Positions 48,031 to 57,027 are shown, counted from the stretch's first letter. The stretch is 64,000 bases of DNA from Thalassobacillus cyri (GCF_900107755.1 NZ_FNQR01000005.1:1-64000); one strand, 5' to 3'. The notes: generated by a model not told the origin, from the letters alone. A program made the numbers and translations.

Positions 48031-48363
48031 ATGAGAAAATGGTTAGTCGTTTTGTTAGGCCTATTGACCATTACCCTATGGTCAACAGTCATCTTCATTG
48101 CAGTCACCAAGATGCAAGGTGAGTTATATCCTGCAAGGCCGCATAGTGTTAAGGATAGCGCAGTGATCCAAGAACGCAGTGTGCCTCCTATTCCAAGGTT
48201 GTATGAATCGGAAGTAGAGAATAAAGGTACAGCAGAAGGTGAAACTATTATGGGAAAAATGGCGATTACAGAAGCTTGGGTAGATGACGTTGCAGAAGAC
48301 GGACGTCTTTCGATTGATACGTTATTGGCATCATTGGAAGTTGACCAAGATCCAACAGAATAG
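48031..48363 (+). CDS. Small membrane-anchored protein of unknown function
   Basis: A 110-aa protein. Residues 1-24 are one hydrophobic helix after MRKW (LVVLLGLLTITLWSTVIFIA), and the rest is an acidic extracytoplasmic domain with IPRLYESEVEN and a C-terminal ITEAWVDDVAEDGRLSID stretch. AGGATGGG lies before the ATG at 48031; ATG 48022 is an alternative. It is 10 bases after ezrA and likely co-transcribed. I do not recognise a family. The location suggests a cell-envelope role, but that is inference. Confidence 0.7.
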   Translation: MRKWLVVLLGLLTITLWSTVIFIAVTKMQGELYPARPHSVKDSAVIQERSVPPIPRLYESEVENKGTAEGETIMGKMAITEAWVDDVAEDGRLSIDTLLASLEVDQDPTE

Positions 48364-48373
48364 AATTGTTAGG

Positions 48374-48421
48374 ATACAGGGACCGTCATGACTTAGTGAC
48401 AGTTCCTGTATTGTTTATTTT
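48374..48421 (+). terminator. Terminator after the ezrA unit
   Basis: ATACAGGGACCGTCA pairs with TGACAGTTCCTGTAT with two mismatches, and a T-rich stretch follows. Confidence 0.7.
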
Positions 48422-48478
48422 TAACATAAGTTATGATAATATATGAGATTGCAAAATAACGCCGAAGGGGACATCCCG

Positions 48479-49618
48479 ATGATTTATTTAGATAATAGTG
48501 CAACGACGAAACCATTTCCGGAAGTAGTCCAGAGCTTTCAAAAAGTAGCAGAACAATATTATGCCAACCCCTCTTCCATTCACCGTTTTGGAAGTGAAGC
48601 GGAGCGTTTATTGCTACAATCAAAAAAACAAGCAGCTCAGCTTCTGAAGGTATCTCCGGAAGAGGTGATTTTCACATCAGGAGGCACAGAAGGGAACAAC
48701 ATTGCGATTAAAGGGATTGCATTAGAACATCAGAATCGAGGGAAGCATATTATTACTTCCCAAATTGAACATCCTTCTGTTATACAAGCATGCGGGGCTT
48801 TGGAGTCGTTAGGATTTGAAGTTACCTATCTGCCTGTGACGGAGACTGGTTCCGTGCGGATTGATGATATAAAGGCAAGCATACGGCCGGATACGATATT
48901 AATCAGTATCATGTCTGTGAATAATGAGCTGGGGACTGTCCAGCCGATTGGTGAAATCGGTCACGTCGTTAAGCAATATCCAAAAATATTTTTCCATGTC
49001 GATCATGTCCAGGGACTTGGGAAAGTAGATATCGACTTTTATGACTGTGGAATCGATTTATGTACCATGTCTGGTCATAAGATACATGGCTTGAATGGTA
49101 CTGGAGCTTTATTCGTGAAAAAGGGGACGACACTCTTTCCTCTTCATCACGGTGGCGGCCAGGAAGGGGCTTACCGGGCAGGAACAGAAAATCTGGCAGG
49201 CAACGTCTCTTTTGTAAAAGCATTGCGTATGATTATGGAACAAAAACAAACAGCAGTAAAAAAGCTTGAAACTTTGAATCAGCGGTTGAGAGAAAGGTTA
49301 GCTGCTATTCCTTACGTCATTATCAATTCGCCGACGGATGCGGCAGCCCATATTGTTAATATTTCTGTCCCGGGCTTTAAGCCGGAAGTTATTATCCATG
49401 CTCTCGGAGAAAATGATATATACATTTCAACTATGTCTGCCTGCTCTTCGAAGCGATCAGATGAAAGTGCTGTCTTGGCTGCTTGCCGACTGAGAGAAGA
49501 CAGGACCACAAGTGCATTGCGAGTCAGTATGTCTTTTGAAAATACGCAAGAAGATGTTGATACATTTGTAAGTGAATTGAAAAAAGTACTAATGGAATTA
49601 AACAAAGTGATGGGGTAG
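48479..49618 (+). CDS. nifZ: Cysteine desulfurase for tRNA thiolation (NifZ type)
   Basis: A 379-aa PLP-dependent aminotransferase class V enzyme. The PLP Lys is in TMSGHKIHGLNG near residue 199, and the persulfide Cys in STMSACSSKRSDES near 320. It passes sulfur to ThiI, whose gene follows 7 bases later. In B. subtilis NifZ is dedicated to 4-thiouridine at tRNA position 8. GAAGGGG lies 8 bases before the ATG at 48479; the longer frame from 48443 is rejected. Confidence 0.94.
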   Translation: MIYLDNSATTKPFPEVVQSFQKVAEQYYANPSSIHRFGSEAERLLLQSKKQAAQLLKVSPEEVIFTSGGTEGNNIAIKGIALEHQNRGKHIITSQIEHPSVIQACGALESLGFEVTYLPVTETGSVRIDDIKASIRPDTILISIMSVNNELGTVQPIGEIGHVVKQYPKIFFHVDHVQGLGKVDIDFYDCGIDLCTMSGHKIHGLNGTGALFVKKGTTLFPLHHGGGQEGAYRAGTENLAGNVSFVKALRMIMEQKQTAVKKLETLNQRLRERLAAIPYVIINSPTDAAAHIVNISVPGFKPEVIIHALGENDIYISTMSACSSKRSDESAVLAACRLREDRTTSALRVSMSFENTQEDVDTFVSELKKVLMELNKVMG

Positions 49619-49625
49619 ATAAACG

Positions 49626-50834
49626 ATGCAATTCAATCAAATCATGGTGCGTTATGGTGAAATGGCGCTAAAAGGGAAAAATCGTCATAAGTTTGAACAA
49701 AAGCTGCAAAGTAATCTGACACATAAATTGAAACGATATCCGGCTACTAGGCTCAAGAAAACAAGAGATCGTATGTATGTCATGTTGAATGGAGAAGATC
49801 CATATAAAGTCATGGAAACGTGTCAGGAAGTGTTTGGCATTCAGAGTTTAAGCTTTGCGGTTCGGACCGAACAAGATGAAGACAAAATCAAAGAAGCAGC
49901 GCTGTTTGCTTTTAATGAGGCAGACAATGCAAAGACTTTCAAAATATCTGCCAAGCGCACGGATAAAACCTTCCCGGTGGGATCGCAGGAAATGAATCAG
50001 CGTTTGGGCGGTTATATCCTAAAAAATACAGAAGATGTGACGGTGGATGTGCACAACCCTGATGTTGAGATTACTGTAGAAATCCGCCAGGACGCAGTTT
50101 ATATTACTTCTAAAAAGTATCCTGGTGCAGGTGGTTTGCCAGTAGGTACTACAGGCAAAACTTTATTGCTTTTATCCGGAGGGATTGATAGTCCGGTTGC
50201 CGGCTATCTCGCCATGAAGCGTGGTGTCGAAGTCGAAGCGATTCACTTTCATTCACCACCCTACACAAGTGAGCGGGCAAAACAGAAAGTGATGGATTTA
50301 GCACAGGAAATGACACGCTTTGGTATTAAATTGAAAGTGCATATCATACCGTTTACGAATATTCAGCAAAAAATCCATCAAGAAATGCCGGAAGGCTACA
50401 GTATGACCATTATGAGAAGACTAATGCTGCGAATCAGTGAGGCTGTGGCAAAAGAACAAGATATTCTATCCATGACCACTGGGGAATCCCTCGGCCAGGT
50501 AGCAAGTCAAACAATGGAAAGTATGAGCGCTATCAACGATGTGACCAACTATCCAGTTATCCGCCCGTTGGTCGCCATGGATAAGCTTGATATCATATCG
50601 ATTTCTCAACAAATAGGTACGTATGATATTTCCATCCGGCCTTATGAAGATTGTTGTACAGTTTTTGTACCAAAATCTCCTAAAACCAGACCGAGTAAAG
50701 AAAAAGCTCAGTATTACGAAGCGGCAGTTGATTTTTCTGAAGATATCAAACAGGCAGTAGAGCAAAGAGAAATAATCAAGCTTAAACTTCAAACAGAGAC
50801 GAAAACAGAAAATGAATTTGAAGATTTGTTCTAA
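49626..50834 (+). CDS. thiI: tRNA 4-thiouridine synthase ThiI
   Basis: A 402-aa tRNA sulfurtransferase. A ferredoxin-like plus THUMP region covers about 1-165 and the PP-loop ATPase begins with LLLSGGIDSPVAGYLA near 181. No C-terminal rhodanese domain is present, as in other Firmicutes, so sulfur must come directly from the partner NifZ. It forms an operon with nifZ. Confidence 0.96.
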   Translation: MQFNQIMVRYGEMALKGKNRHKFEQKLQSNLTHKLKRYPATRLKKTRDRMYVMLNGEDPYKVMETCQEVFGIQSLSFAVRTEQDEDKIKEAALFAFNEADNAKTFKISAKRTDKTFPVGSQEMNQRLGGYILKNTEDVTVDVHNPDVEITVEIRQDAVYITSKKYPGAGGLPVGTTGKTLLLLSGGIDSPVAGYLAMKRGVEVEAIHFHSPPYTSERAKQKVMDLAQEMTRFGIKLKVHIIPFTNIQQKIHQEMPEGYSMTIMRRLMLRISEAVAKEQDILSMTTGESLGQVASQTMESMSAINDVTNYPVIRPLVAMDKLDIISISQQIGTYDISIRPYEDCCTVFVPKSPKTRPSKEKAQYYEAAVDFSEDIKQAVEQREIIKLKLQTETKTENEFEDLF

Positions 50835-50887
50835 AAGTGCGCTATGACGACATTCAGCCTACTAGAAACAAATACCAGTGTAAGATT

Positions 50888-50918
50888 TGAATGAAAAAAA
50901 TCCTCGTTACGCATGATA
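50888..50918 (+). promoter_or_regulatory. Sigma-G-like promoter of sspA
   Basis: TGAATG, 18 bases and CATGATA resemble the sigma-G consensus (TGAATA, 18 bases, CATACTA), about 25 bases before sspA. Confidence 0.65.
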
Positions 50919-50942
50919 GAAGTAACGAGGAGGTGAAACAAC

Positions 50943-51143
50943 ATGGCGAACAACAATAGCTCAAACCAATTAGTAGTACCTGGTGTACAACAAGCTTTGG
51001 ATCAAATGAAAACTGAAATCGCTCAAGAGTTCGGCGTTCAACTTGGTCCAGATTCAACTTCCCGTGCCAACGGTTCTGTTGGTGGTGAAATCACTAAACG
51101 CTTGGTTCAACAAGCTGAGCAACAATTTGGTGGACAACAATAA
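50943..51143 (+). CDS. sspA: Alpha/beta-type small acid-soluble spore protein
   Basis: A 66-aa SASP. The Gpr protease cleavage region [12 protein letters not shown] and the C-terminal [21 protein letters not shown]-binding signature are present. Such proteins coat spore DNA and protect it from UV light. GAGGAGGTG lies before the ATG. Its presence shows that the organism forms endospores. Confidence 0.96.
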   Translation: MANNNSSNQLVVPGVQQALDQMKTEIAQEFGVQLGPDSTSRANGSVGGEITKRLVQQAEQQFGGQQ

Positions 51144-51164
51144 CTAAAAAATTATATGTATGGC

Positions 51165-51198
51165 TAAAGTCTTGCTGTTCTTCAGCAAGGCTTTTCTT
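51165..51198 (+). terminator. Terminator of sspA
   Basis: AAAGTCTTGCTG pairs with CAGCAAGGCTTT, followed by TCTTT. Confidence 0.8.
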
Positions 51199-51305
51199 TA
51201 TGATAAGTATATGGTGTTTTAACTATTAAGTCTGTAAAACGGTTATGCTTACTCTTAGTTTGACCGGGAAAGCAAACATGCTTTATTAAGAAGGGAGACG
51301 ATATT

Positions 51306-52898
51306 ATGCCGGAATTATGGTATGGTGGCAAAATATATACAATGGAGAAGGAAGGCGAATGGGTAGAGGCAGTAGTTACAGATCATGGAAAAATTATCGC
51401 AGTAGGAAACAGCCAGCAGCTGTATCATACATATGAAAAACAGTTGACGAAAGAATATAACCTGATGGGACACGTCATGTATCCGGGATTTGTGGATAGT
51501 CACTTACATATCATTGGCCATGGCGAGCGTCTTCAACGGCTGGATTTGTCTTTTATGAAATCTGCCGAGGAAGTGAAATGGGCATTGAGTCAGCATGCCG
51601 AGCAGATTCCTAAAGGAGAATGGATCATTGGTGAGGGGTGGAATGAAAATCAATGGGAAGACCAGCGGATTATTTATAAAGATGAACTGGATGAGATCAC
51701 TACCGATCATCCTATGATGCTGACAAGGATTTGCCGACATGCACTGCTTGCCAACTCAAAGGCGATGGAGTTCGGCGGAGTAACTGCTGCTACCCCCGAT
51801 CCTCAAGGTGGACTGATTGTTCGCTCTGAACTCGGAGAACCGCTTGGCTACTTTCATGATCAAGCACAGGAGCTAATCAAACAAGCGATGCCGGAAGTGA
51901 CTCCCCAATACCTGGAACGGGCGTTGAAACTAGCGGTAAATGATATGCACATGAATGGTCTGGTTGGCGGCCATAGTGAAGACTTAAATTACTATGGTGG
52001 TTTTCAAAAAACTTTTGATGCCTTTCGGACAGTCATCGATGAGAAGCGATTGAAGTTTCGGGCTCATTTATTGGTACATCATGAAGTCGTGGAAGATATG
52101 CATGACAACGGATATAAGTTTAAAAGTGGAACGGATTTTGTTGAACTAGGTGCCATGAAAATATTCTCAGATGGGGCCCTTGGAGGAAGGACAGCCTGGC
52201 TATCAGAAGCTTATGCAGATGATCCACTGAATCGCGGTGTAGCCATCCATGAAAAGAAATCACTAGAAACACTTATCCGTCAGGCCAGGGACAAACAAAT
52301 GCCTGTAGCCGTACATGCAATTGGGGACCAGGCAGTTGAGACAATTGCAGATATTCTCCGGGAAAACCCTTTGTCTACCGGCGAAAGGGACCGTATTATT
52401 CATGCACAAATAATGCGCGATGAATTATATGAGAAATTGGCCGGCTTGAATGTCATATTGGATTTACAGCCAACTTTTGTCGCTTCAGATTTCCCTTGGG
52501 TAATCGACCGGATCGGTGAGCATCGTCTGAAGGATGCTTATGCGTGGAAAACCTTATTAGATAAAGGTATTCGTTGCGCAGGAGGGTCAGATGCGCCGAT
52601 CGAAGAGATCAATCCCCTGTTGGGAATTCGAGCCGCAGTCGAACGGCGGGCAAGCTATGATCAGAAAGTCTATAATCCTTCCCAGCAGCTGTCTATGTAT
52701 GAAGCGATTTCCCTGTATACAAGCGGAAGTGCATTTGCTATCAAACATGAACACGACCGAGGCAAGATAAAAGAGGGGTACACTGCAGATTTCACTGTAT
52801 TAGATCGAGACCTATTTACGCTTGCAGCCCATGAAATTGTCGATACGAATGTGTCGATGACGGTAGTAGATGGAGAGGTTGTATATCAAAGAACTTAG
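51306..52898 (+). CDS. ytcJ: Amidohydrolase (YtcJ)
   Basis: A 530-aa metal-dependent hydrolase of the amidohydrolase 3 family. The metal motif is in VDSHLHIIGHG near residue 66. Further ligands lie in AVHAIGDQAVE and AGGSDAPIEEINPL near the C-terminus. The substrate is unknown. AAGGGAGACG lies before the ATG. It ends 6 bases before repeat copy B. Confidence 0.88.
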   Translation: MPELWYGGKIYTMEKEGEWVEAVVTDHGKIIAVGNSQQLYHTYEKQLTKEYNLMGHVMYPGFVDSHLHIIGHGERLQRLDLSFMKSAEEVKWALSQHAEQIPKGEWIIGEGWNENQWEDQRIIYKDELDEITTDHPMMLTRICRHALLANSKAMEFGGVTAATPDPQGGLIVRSELGEPLGYFHDQAQELIKQAMPEVTPQYLERALKLAVNDMHMNGLVGGHSEDLNYYGGFQKTFDAFRTVIDEKRLKFRAHLLVHHEVVEDMHDNGYKFKSGTDFVELGAMKIFSDGALGGRTAWLSEAYADDPLNRGVAIHEKKSLETLIRQARDKQMPVAVHAIGDQAVETIADILRENPLSTGERDRIIHAQIMRDELYEKLAGLNVILDLQPTFVASDFPWVIDRIGEHRLKDAYAWKTLLDKGIRCAGGSDAPIEEINPLLGIRAAVERRASYDQKVYNPSQQLSMYEAISLYTSGSAFAIKHEHDRGKIKEGYTADFTVLDRDLFTLAAHEIVDTNVSMTVVDGEVVYQRT

Positions 52899-52904
52899 TA
52901 ATAA

Positions 52905-53144
52905 GGCTTTGTTAAATCTTAAAGTTGATTTTACAGTTAAGTTCCCTTTACATGAAGACTCAGTTTTGAGATAAGTTGTTTCCGTTACGGTTAAGAGCCT
53001 TAGGAGGTCCGGGAAATCACTCGCTTTCCATGGGAGTACGGTGGGCTTCCGCGGGCTAAAGCCCTGCGGGATCTTACCATGTACTTTAATCCCATAGGAC
53101 TTTGAATAAGCTCTTATAAAAATCCAACAACGTTTAACAGAGTG
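52905..53144. repeat. Copy B of the terminally inverted non-coding repeat, 240 bp
   Basis: The shortest and clearest copy. The left end is GGCTTTGTTAAA and the right end TTTAACAGAGTG, an inverted pair with few mismatches. It is flanked by AATAA at 52900-52904 and AATAA at 53145-53149, a possible 5-bp target duplication, though low in complexity. The interior has GTTGATTTTACAGTTAAG and GGTCCGGGAAATCACTCGC, shared with copy A. No ORF is present, which fits a MITE-like element. Confidence 0.7.
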
Positions 53145-53147
53145 AAT

Positions 53148-53187
53148 AATAAAGGCCTGGCACGTTTAGTTAGTGCCAGGCCTTTAT
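53148..53187 (-). terminator. Terminator of the NAD kinase gene
   Basis: AAAGGCCTGGCAC pairs with GTGCCAGGCCTTT with T-rich flanks on both sides. Confidence 0.85.
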
Positions 53188-53191
53188 TGTA

Positions 53192-53995
53192 TTATAAAAA
53201 GGTTCGTTGAACGCGATCCCAGAAAGTATTATCTTTCATTTTGACAGTCTTGATGACACGGTCGCTCAGATTAATGGACAATTCTTTAATGTTACGTATG
53301 GAGTACGCTTCATTATCCATACCAATGATTGGATAATCATTACCATCCTGCTGGACATGTAACTTCAGTGTCCTTTCTCCACTTAATACAAATGGGGAGC
53401 CAAGTGTCCGGTAACGATTATTATTCAGTGACGCGACTTCACTTACCTGGAAACAAGGGAGCTTCGGATCGATCACAGCACCTTTGGTTGATTTGTTGTA
53501 ACCAGTACTTCCAGTTGGTGTGGCTACCACTAAACCATCACCACGGAATGTCTCGAATGGACGATCGTCGATAAAAACGTCGACCACAATTGTTTTGATT
53601 AATGTTGAACGCAGGCTGCATTCATTTAAACAGAGCATTGTGGATTCATTATTGACGGTCGCTTCAATAACCGGAAATCTTCTGACTTCCAAGTCGGCAT
53701 TGACCATGGAGTCGACCATCGTGTCAAAGTCGTCAATATTAAAATCACAGTATAGACCTGCTTCGTCTTCTCTTCGGATACCTACGTACAGGCAATCCTG
53801 GCGGAATCCTGTTTTTCTGACAGCTTGAAGGAATGTTCCGTCTCCTCCAACACTGATAATGATATTTGCATCTTTCGCATCATTCAATATGGTAAAACCA
53901 TTTTTTTCAGCAAGCTCAAATAATGGCTGGAGCTTTGTATCAAGCTCTTCGTTTGGTGGATAATAGAAAAAAAGGTTCTGTCTGTTATTCGACAT
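53192..53995 (-). CDS. nadK: NAD kinase
   Basis: A 267-aa ATP-NAD kinase that makes NADP. The diphosphate-binding GGDGTFLQAVR motif starts at residue 50, and TPTGSTGYNKSTKGAVIDP and the beta-rich C-terminal half are typical. B. subtilis has two paralogues; the position fits YtdI. GGGAGG lies before the ATG. Confidence 0.95.
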   Translation of the reverse strand: MSNNRQNLFFYYPPNEELDTKLQPLFELAEKNGFTILNDAKDANIIISVGGDGTFLQAVRKTGFRQDCLYVGIRREDEAGLYCDFNIDDFDTMVDSMVNADLEVRRFPVIEATVNNESTMLCLNECSLRSTLIKTIVVDVFIDDRPFETFRGDGLVVATPTGSTGYNKSTKGAVIDPKLPCFQVSEVASLNNNRYRTLGSPFVLSGERTLKLHVQQDGNDYPIIGMDNEAYSIRNIKELSINLSDRVIKTVKMKDNTFWDRVQRTFL

Positions 53996-54146
53996 ATGTA
54001 TGCCTCCCTCTATTTGGTACTCTTTATTTTATCATCTCCAGCTAGTAAGGGGAAATGCTACGAAGCCACCTATTGTATGGAAATTATTATAGAAAAATGT
54101 TTATTCGTTTGGGCTAATGCTGATACTAGTAAGCAGGTGAGGCCTC

Positions 54147-54707
54147 ATGAAATGGATTTGGATTGCCTTATTATTGTTGATGATCATACTGGTGGGGTTG
54201 TTATTCATTAAAATATCGCTCCGGTTTCAATTAGAAATCCTGCCTATCGACAAGCGGCTTACTTTAGTCGCTTATTTGGGTTTTCTACCTGTATATCGCA
54301 AATATATCGATTTCAACCGTATTGTAGAGAGTGAAACGGAGTTGGCAAAAGTAGAGAAAAAAGCAGAAGAGTTATGGAAACAAAAATCGACAGACGTTAA
54401 GAAGAGGAAGTTAGGCGTGCATCAGTTCTTGCAAATGGGGAGAGCGGTAACGGTACATAAAATGAATAGTGTCATGCGTGTAGGTACAGGAAACGCTTCG
54501 TCGACTGGTTCCATTGCGGGTGGATTGATGGCGGTTGCTTCCCTCCTGGAACAATTGATCAACCAATTGTTCATCATAAAGAAACCTGCCCATTTCCGGG
54601 TTGAGCCTTCCTTTCAAGTGCCATGCTTTCATATACTTGCAGATGGTATATTTTCTTTCCGGCTTGGTAAGGCTATATATGTGTGGTTACGATACGTGAA
54701 CAGATAG
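54147..54707 (+). CDS. ytfI: DUF2953 membrane protein (YtfI)
   Basis: A 186-aa protein with an N-terminal membrane helix (IALLLLMIILVGLLFI) and a DUF2953 core that includes GNASSTGSIAGGL, with a C-terminal FHILADGIFSFRLG. The role is unknown. AGGTGAGG lies before the ATG. It precedes ytfJ as in B. subtilis and holds the likely ytfJ promoter at its end. Confidence 0.85.
   Translation: MKWIWIALLLLMIILVGLLFIKISLRFQLEILPIDKRLTLVAYLGFLPVYRKYIDFNRIVESETELAKVEKKAEELWKQKSTDVKKRKLGVHQFLQMGRAVTVHKMNSVMRVGTGNASSTGSIAGGLMAVASLLEQLINQLFIIKKPAHFRVEPSFQVPCFHILADGIFSFRLGKAIYVWLRYVNR
54646..54675 (+). promoter_or_regulatory. Sigma-F-like promoter of ytfJ
   Basis: GTATA, 15 bases and GGTAAGGCTA fit the sigma-F consensus (GYATA, 15 bases, GGNRANANTR) with one mismatch, inside the 3' end of ytfI and about 70 bases before ytfJ. 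Confidence 0.55.
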
Positions 54708-54743
54708 CCTGAAAAAGCCAGATGATAAGCAGGAGGTAATAGC

Positions 54744-55205
54744 ATGAATGAGCATCCGATTCAAGGTCTGATGACCACAGCAATGGATAGTCTGAAAGAA
54801 ATGATTGATGTCAATACAATTGTCGGAGAGCCGGTTGAATCGCCCGATGGCAGTATCATCATCCCGGTTTCCAGAGTTGGATTCGGCTTTGCTGCCGGGG
54901 GCAGCGAATTCAAAGCGAAAAACGGCGGGCAACAAAGTCAGGATGGTCAAAGCCAGGAGCAATCAGAAGAAGAATTGCCATTTGGCGGTGGCAGCGGTGG
55001 CGGGGTTTCCATTACTCCAATCGCCTTTTTAGTTGTCAGAAAACAGGGAGTTCAGATGATCCATCTGAACGAACAAACCCACCTTTACGAGAGAATGTTG
55101 GATTTAGCACCGCCTGTCATTGAAAAAATTCAAGAACTGCTTCAAAAGGGTGGCAATAGCAGTAGTCAGCAACAATCCAGACGTCCTTCTTCCGATCTTT
55201 TATAG
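54744..55205 (+). CDS. ytfJ: GerW-family sporulation protein YtfJ
   Basis: A 153-aa protein of the GerW/YtfJ family. The conserved block GSIIIPVSRVGFGFAAGGSEF is followed by a Gln/Gly-rich linker (about 60-95) and SITPIAFLVVRKQGVQMI. Expressed in the forespore in B. subtilis and linked to spore germination. AGGAGG lies before the ATG. Confidence 0.93.
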   Translation: MNEHPIQGLMTTAMDSLKEMIDVNTIVGEPVESPDGSIIIPVSRVGFGFAAGGSEFKAKNGGQQSQDGQSQEQSEEELPFGGGSGGGVSITPIAFLVVRKQGVQMIHLNEQTHLYERMLDLAPPVIEKIQELLQKGGNSSSQQQSRRPSSDLL

Positions 55206-55226
55206 GTTAACGTTAGACAAGTTTAG

Positions 55227-55263
55227 AAACTGCCTTCATAATAAAGATAGGCAGTTTTTTTTT
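55227..55263 (+). terminator. Terminator of ytfIJ
   Basis: AAACTGCCT pairs with AGGCAGTTT and is followed by a T run. Confidence 0.85.
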
Positions 55264-55302
55264 GGGCTTGATAAGTTTTAAAAAAGCAAGGAGGACGAGG
55301 AA

Positions 55303-55803
55303 ATGGCTTCAATCACTTTTAAGGAAAATCCAGTTACACTTGTAGGGGAAGAAGTTAAGGTAGGGGACAAGGCTCCAGATTTCAAGGTGCTTGCCAATGA
55401 TCTTAGTGAAGTGACCCTTAACGACTACAAAGACAGCGTTAAACTGATCAGTGTAGTTCCTTCTCTTGACACTGGCGTTTGTGCCGAGCAGACACGTCGT
55501 TTTAATGAAGAAGCAACAAAGCTGGGTAATGTCAAAGTTTTGACTATCAGTATGGACCTCCCATTTGCTCAAAAGCGCTGGTGTGGTGCTGAAGGTATTG
55601 AAAATGTAGACACATTGTCTGATCATCGTGATGCTTCCTTCGGAAAAGCATATGGTGTGTTGATTGAAGAACTTCGTCTATTGGCGCGTTCCGTGTTCGT
55701 TGTCGATTCAGAAAATAAGGTCACTTATGTTGAATATGTCAGTGAAGCAACGAACCATCCGGATTATGAGTCAGCGATCGCTGCAGTAGAACAAGCCAAG
55801 TAA
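55303..55803 (+). CDS. tpx: Thiol peroxidase Tpx
   Basis: A 166-aa atypical 2-Cys peroxiredoxin. The peroxidatic Cys is in [12 protein letters not shown] near residue 60 and the resolving Cys in [13 protein letters not shown] near 95. It reduces peroxides using thioredoxin. AAGGAGGACG lies before the ATG. Confidence 0.96.
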   Translation: MASITFKENPVTLVGEEVKVGDKAPDFKVLANDLSEVTLNDYKDSVKLISVVPSLDTGVCAEQTRRFNEEATKLGNVKVLTISMDLPFAQKRWCGAEGIENVDTLSDHRDASFGKAYGVLIEELRLLARSVFVVDSENKVTYVEYVSEATNHPDYESAIAAVEQAK

Positions 55804-55864
55804 GTTGACTGGCTTACAGCTAAATTGTATGATCGGATAGTAAATAAGATATCGTAGAGACCAA

Positions 55865-55908
55865 CATGGCGCATTTCTTAAAGTGAATGCGCCATTTGCT
55901 TGTTTTTA
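55865..55908 (+). terminator. Terminator of tpx
   Basis: ATGGCGCATT pairs with AATGCGCCAT and is followed by a T-rich tail. Confidence 0.82.
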
Positions 55909-55958
55909 TACTTTGAATCACAGCGACGTACAGGGGAACAGTAAGGAGGAACAGTTTG

Positions 55959-56945
55959 ATGCAACAAACACATGTAGAAGAATTATTTGAATGGATTGAC
56001 GAAGCTGCTACAGCAATAGAATACCAAGAAAACACCACATATTTAGAATCTGTGGCAGATGCTTTGGATGTTCTGTACCACCATGCACCATTTGATGATA
56101 TGGCTGATCTACTGAAACAGCAACTGGAAAAGCACCTGAAAGACATCGATTTGAACAAATTCGAGAAAGAAGAAATCCGAAAAGCGACACAGTTGGCCAT
56201 TTTAAAAGGAATGAAAGGCGCTACCCAGCAACAGCACCTTATCACTCCAGATACGGTGGCCATGTTTATGGGGTATCTTACCCAACGGTTATTCAAAGAT
56301 GCACAAGAGATACGGATATTCGACCCTGCCTGTGGTACAGCCAACCTCTTGACAGCTGTACTTAATCAGTTAGACAAGCAGGTTGCTGCGTATGGCAGTG
56401 ATGTTGATGAAACGTTAATGAAACTAGCTCTTGCTAACGCCAATCTGCAAAAAACAGAAATCGAATTCTTTCATCAGGACAGCTTACGTCCATTTTTATT
56501 AGAGCCGGTAGACTTCGTTTTAGCTGATTTGCCTGTCGGCTACTACCCGGATGATGTCCAGGCGGGAGAATATAATCTGAAAGCAGAAGAGGGATATTCC
56601 TACGCCCATCATTTATTCATTGAACAAAGCTTACGTTATACAAAGCAGGGAGGCTATTTGATGTTTGTCATCCCTAACTTTTTATTCGAGAGTGACCAGG
56701 CTACTCAGCTGAATGCCTTTTTGAGAGAGCATGCACATATTGTAGGAATGTTGCAGCTGCCAGAGGCTCTATTTAAAGAAGAAAAACATGCTAAAAGTAT
56801 TTTGGTCCTGCAAAAGAAAGGGAAAGGTACTGAAGCACCGAAAGAAGCGCTACTGGCCAAGCTTCCATCATTTAAAAATCATAATGCTATGGCTGATATT
56901 CTTGCACAAATCAACCAGTGGTTCGAAAAAAATCATTCTTCGTAA
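55959..56945 (+). CDS. ytxK: Class I SAM-dependent DNA methyltransferase-like protein (YtxK)
   Basis: A 328-aa N6-adenine methyltransferase-fold protein. Residues 1-90 are helical, then the SAM motif IFDPACGTANLL and the catalytic-type motif LADLPVGYYPDD (a DLPVGYY variant of NPPY). No restriction gene is near, so it is a housekeeping orphan, as in B. subtilis. AAGGAGG is 9 bases before the ATG at 55959. It precedes ackA. Confidence 0.88.
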   Translation: MQQTHVEELFEWIDEAATAIEYQENTTYLESVADALDVLYHHAPFDDMADLLKQQLEKHLKDIDLNKFEKEEIRKATQLAILKGMKGATQQQHLITPDTVAMFMGYLTQRLFKDAQEIRIFDPACGTANLLTAVLNQLDKQVAAYGSDVDETLMKLALANANLQKTEIEFFHQDSLRPFLLEPVDFVLADLPVGYYPDDVQAGEYNLKAEEGYSYAHHLFIEQSLRYTKQGGYLMFVIPNFLFESDQATQLNAFLREHAHIVGMLQLPEALFKEEKHAKSILVLQKKGKGTEAPKEALLAKLPSFKNHNAMADILAQINQWFEKNHSS

Positions 56946-56970
56946 TTATGAGAAAATAAAGATTTTATTG

Positions 56971-56984
56971 CGTAAACGTTACCA
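56971..56984. promoter_or_regulatory. Degenerate cre site upstream of ackA
   Basis: CGTAAACGTTACCA matches 12 of 14 positions of the cre consensus. It lies upstream of the -35 box, centred near -57 from the expected start. CcpA activates ackA from such a position in B. subtilis. Confidence 0.6.
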
Positions 56985-56998
56985 TTTACCCTTGCACC

Positions 56999-57027
56999 TT
57001 GAAAATGTCAACGCCGGGTGATTAAAT
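56999..57027 (+). promoter_or_regulatory. Sigma-A promoter of ackA
   Basis: TTGAAA, 17 bases and TTAAAT lie about 48 bases before ackA. Confidence 0.65.

Noticed and set aside
55959-56945. YtxK as part of a restriction-modification or defence system
   Set aside because: No restriction or specificity gene is nearby, and the ytxK-ackA order is the housekeeping arrangement of B. subtilis.
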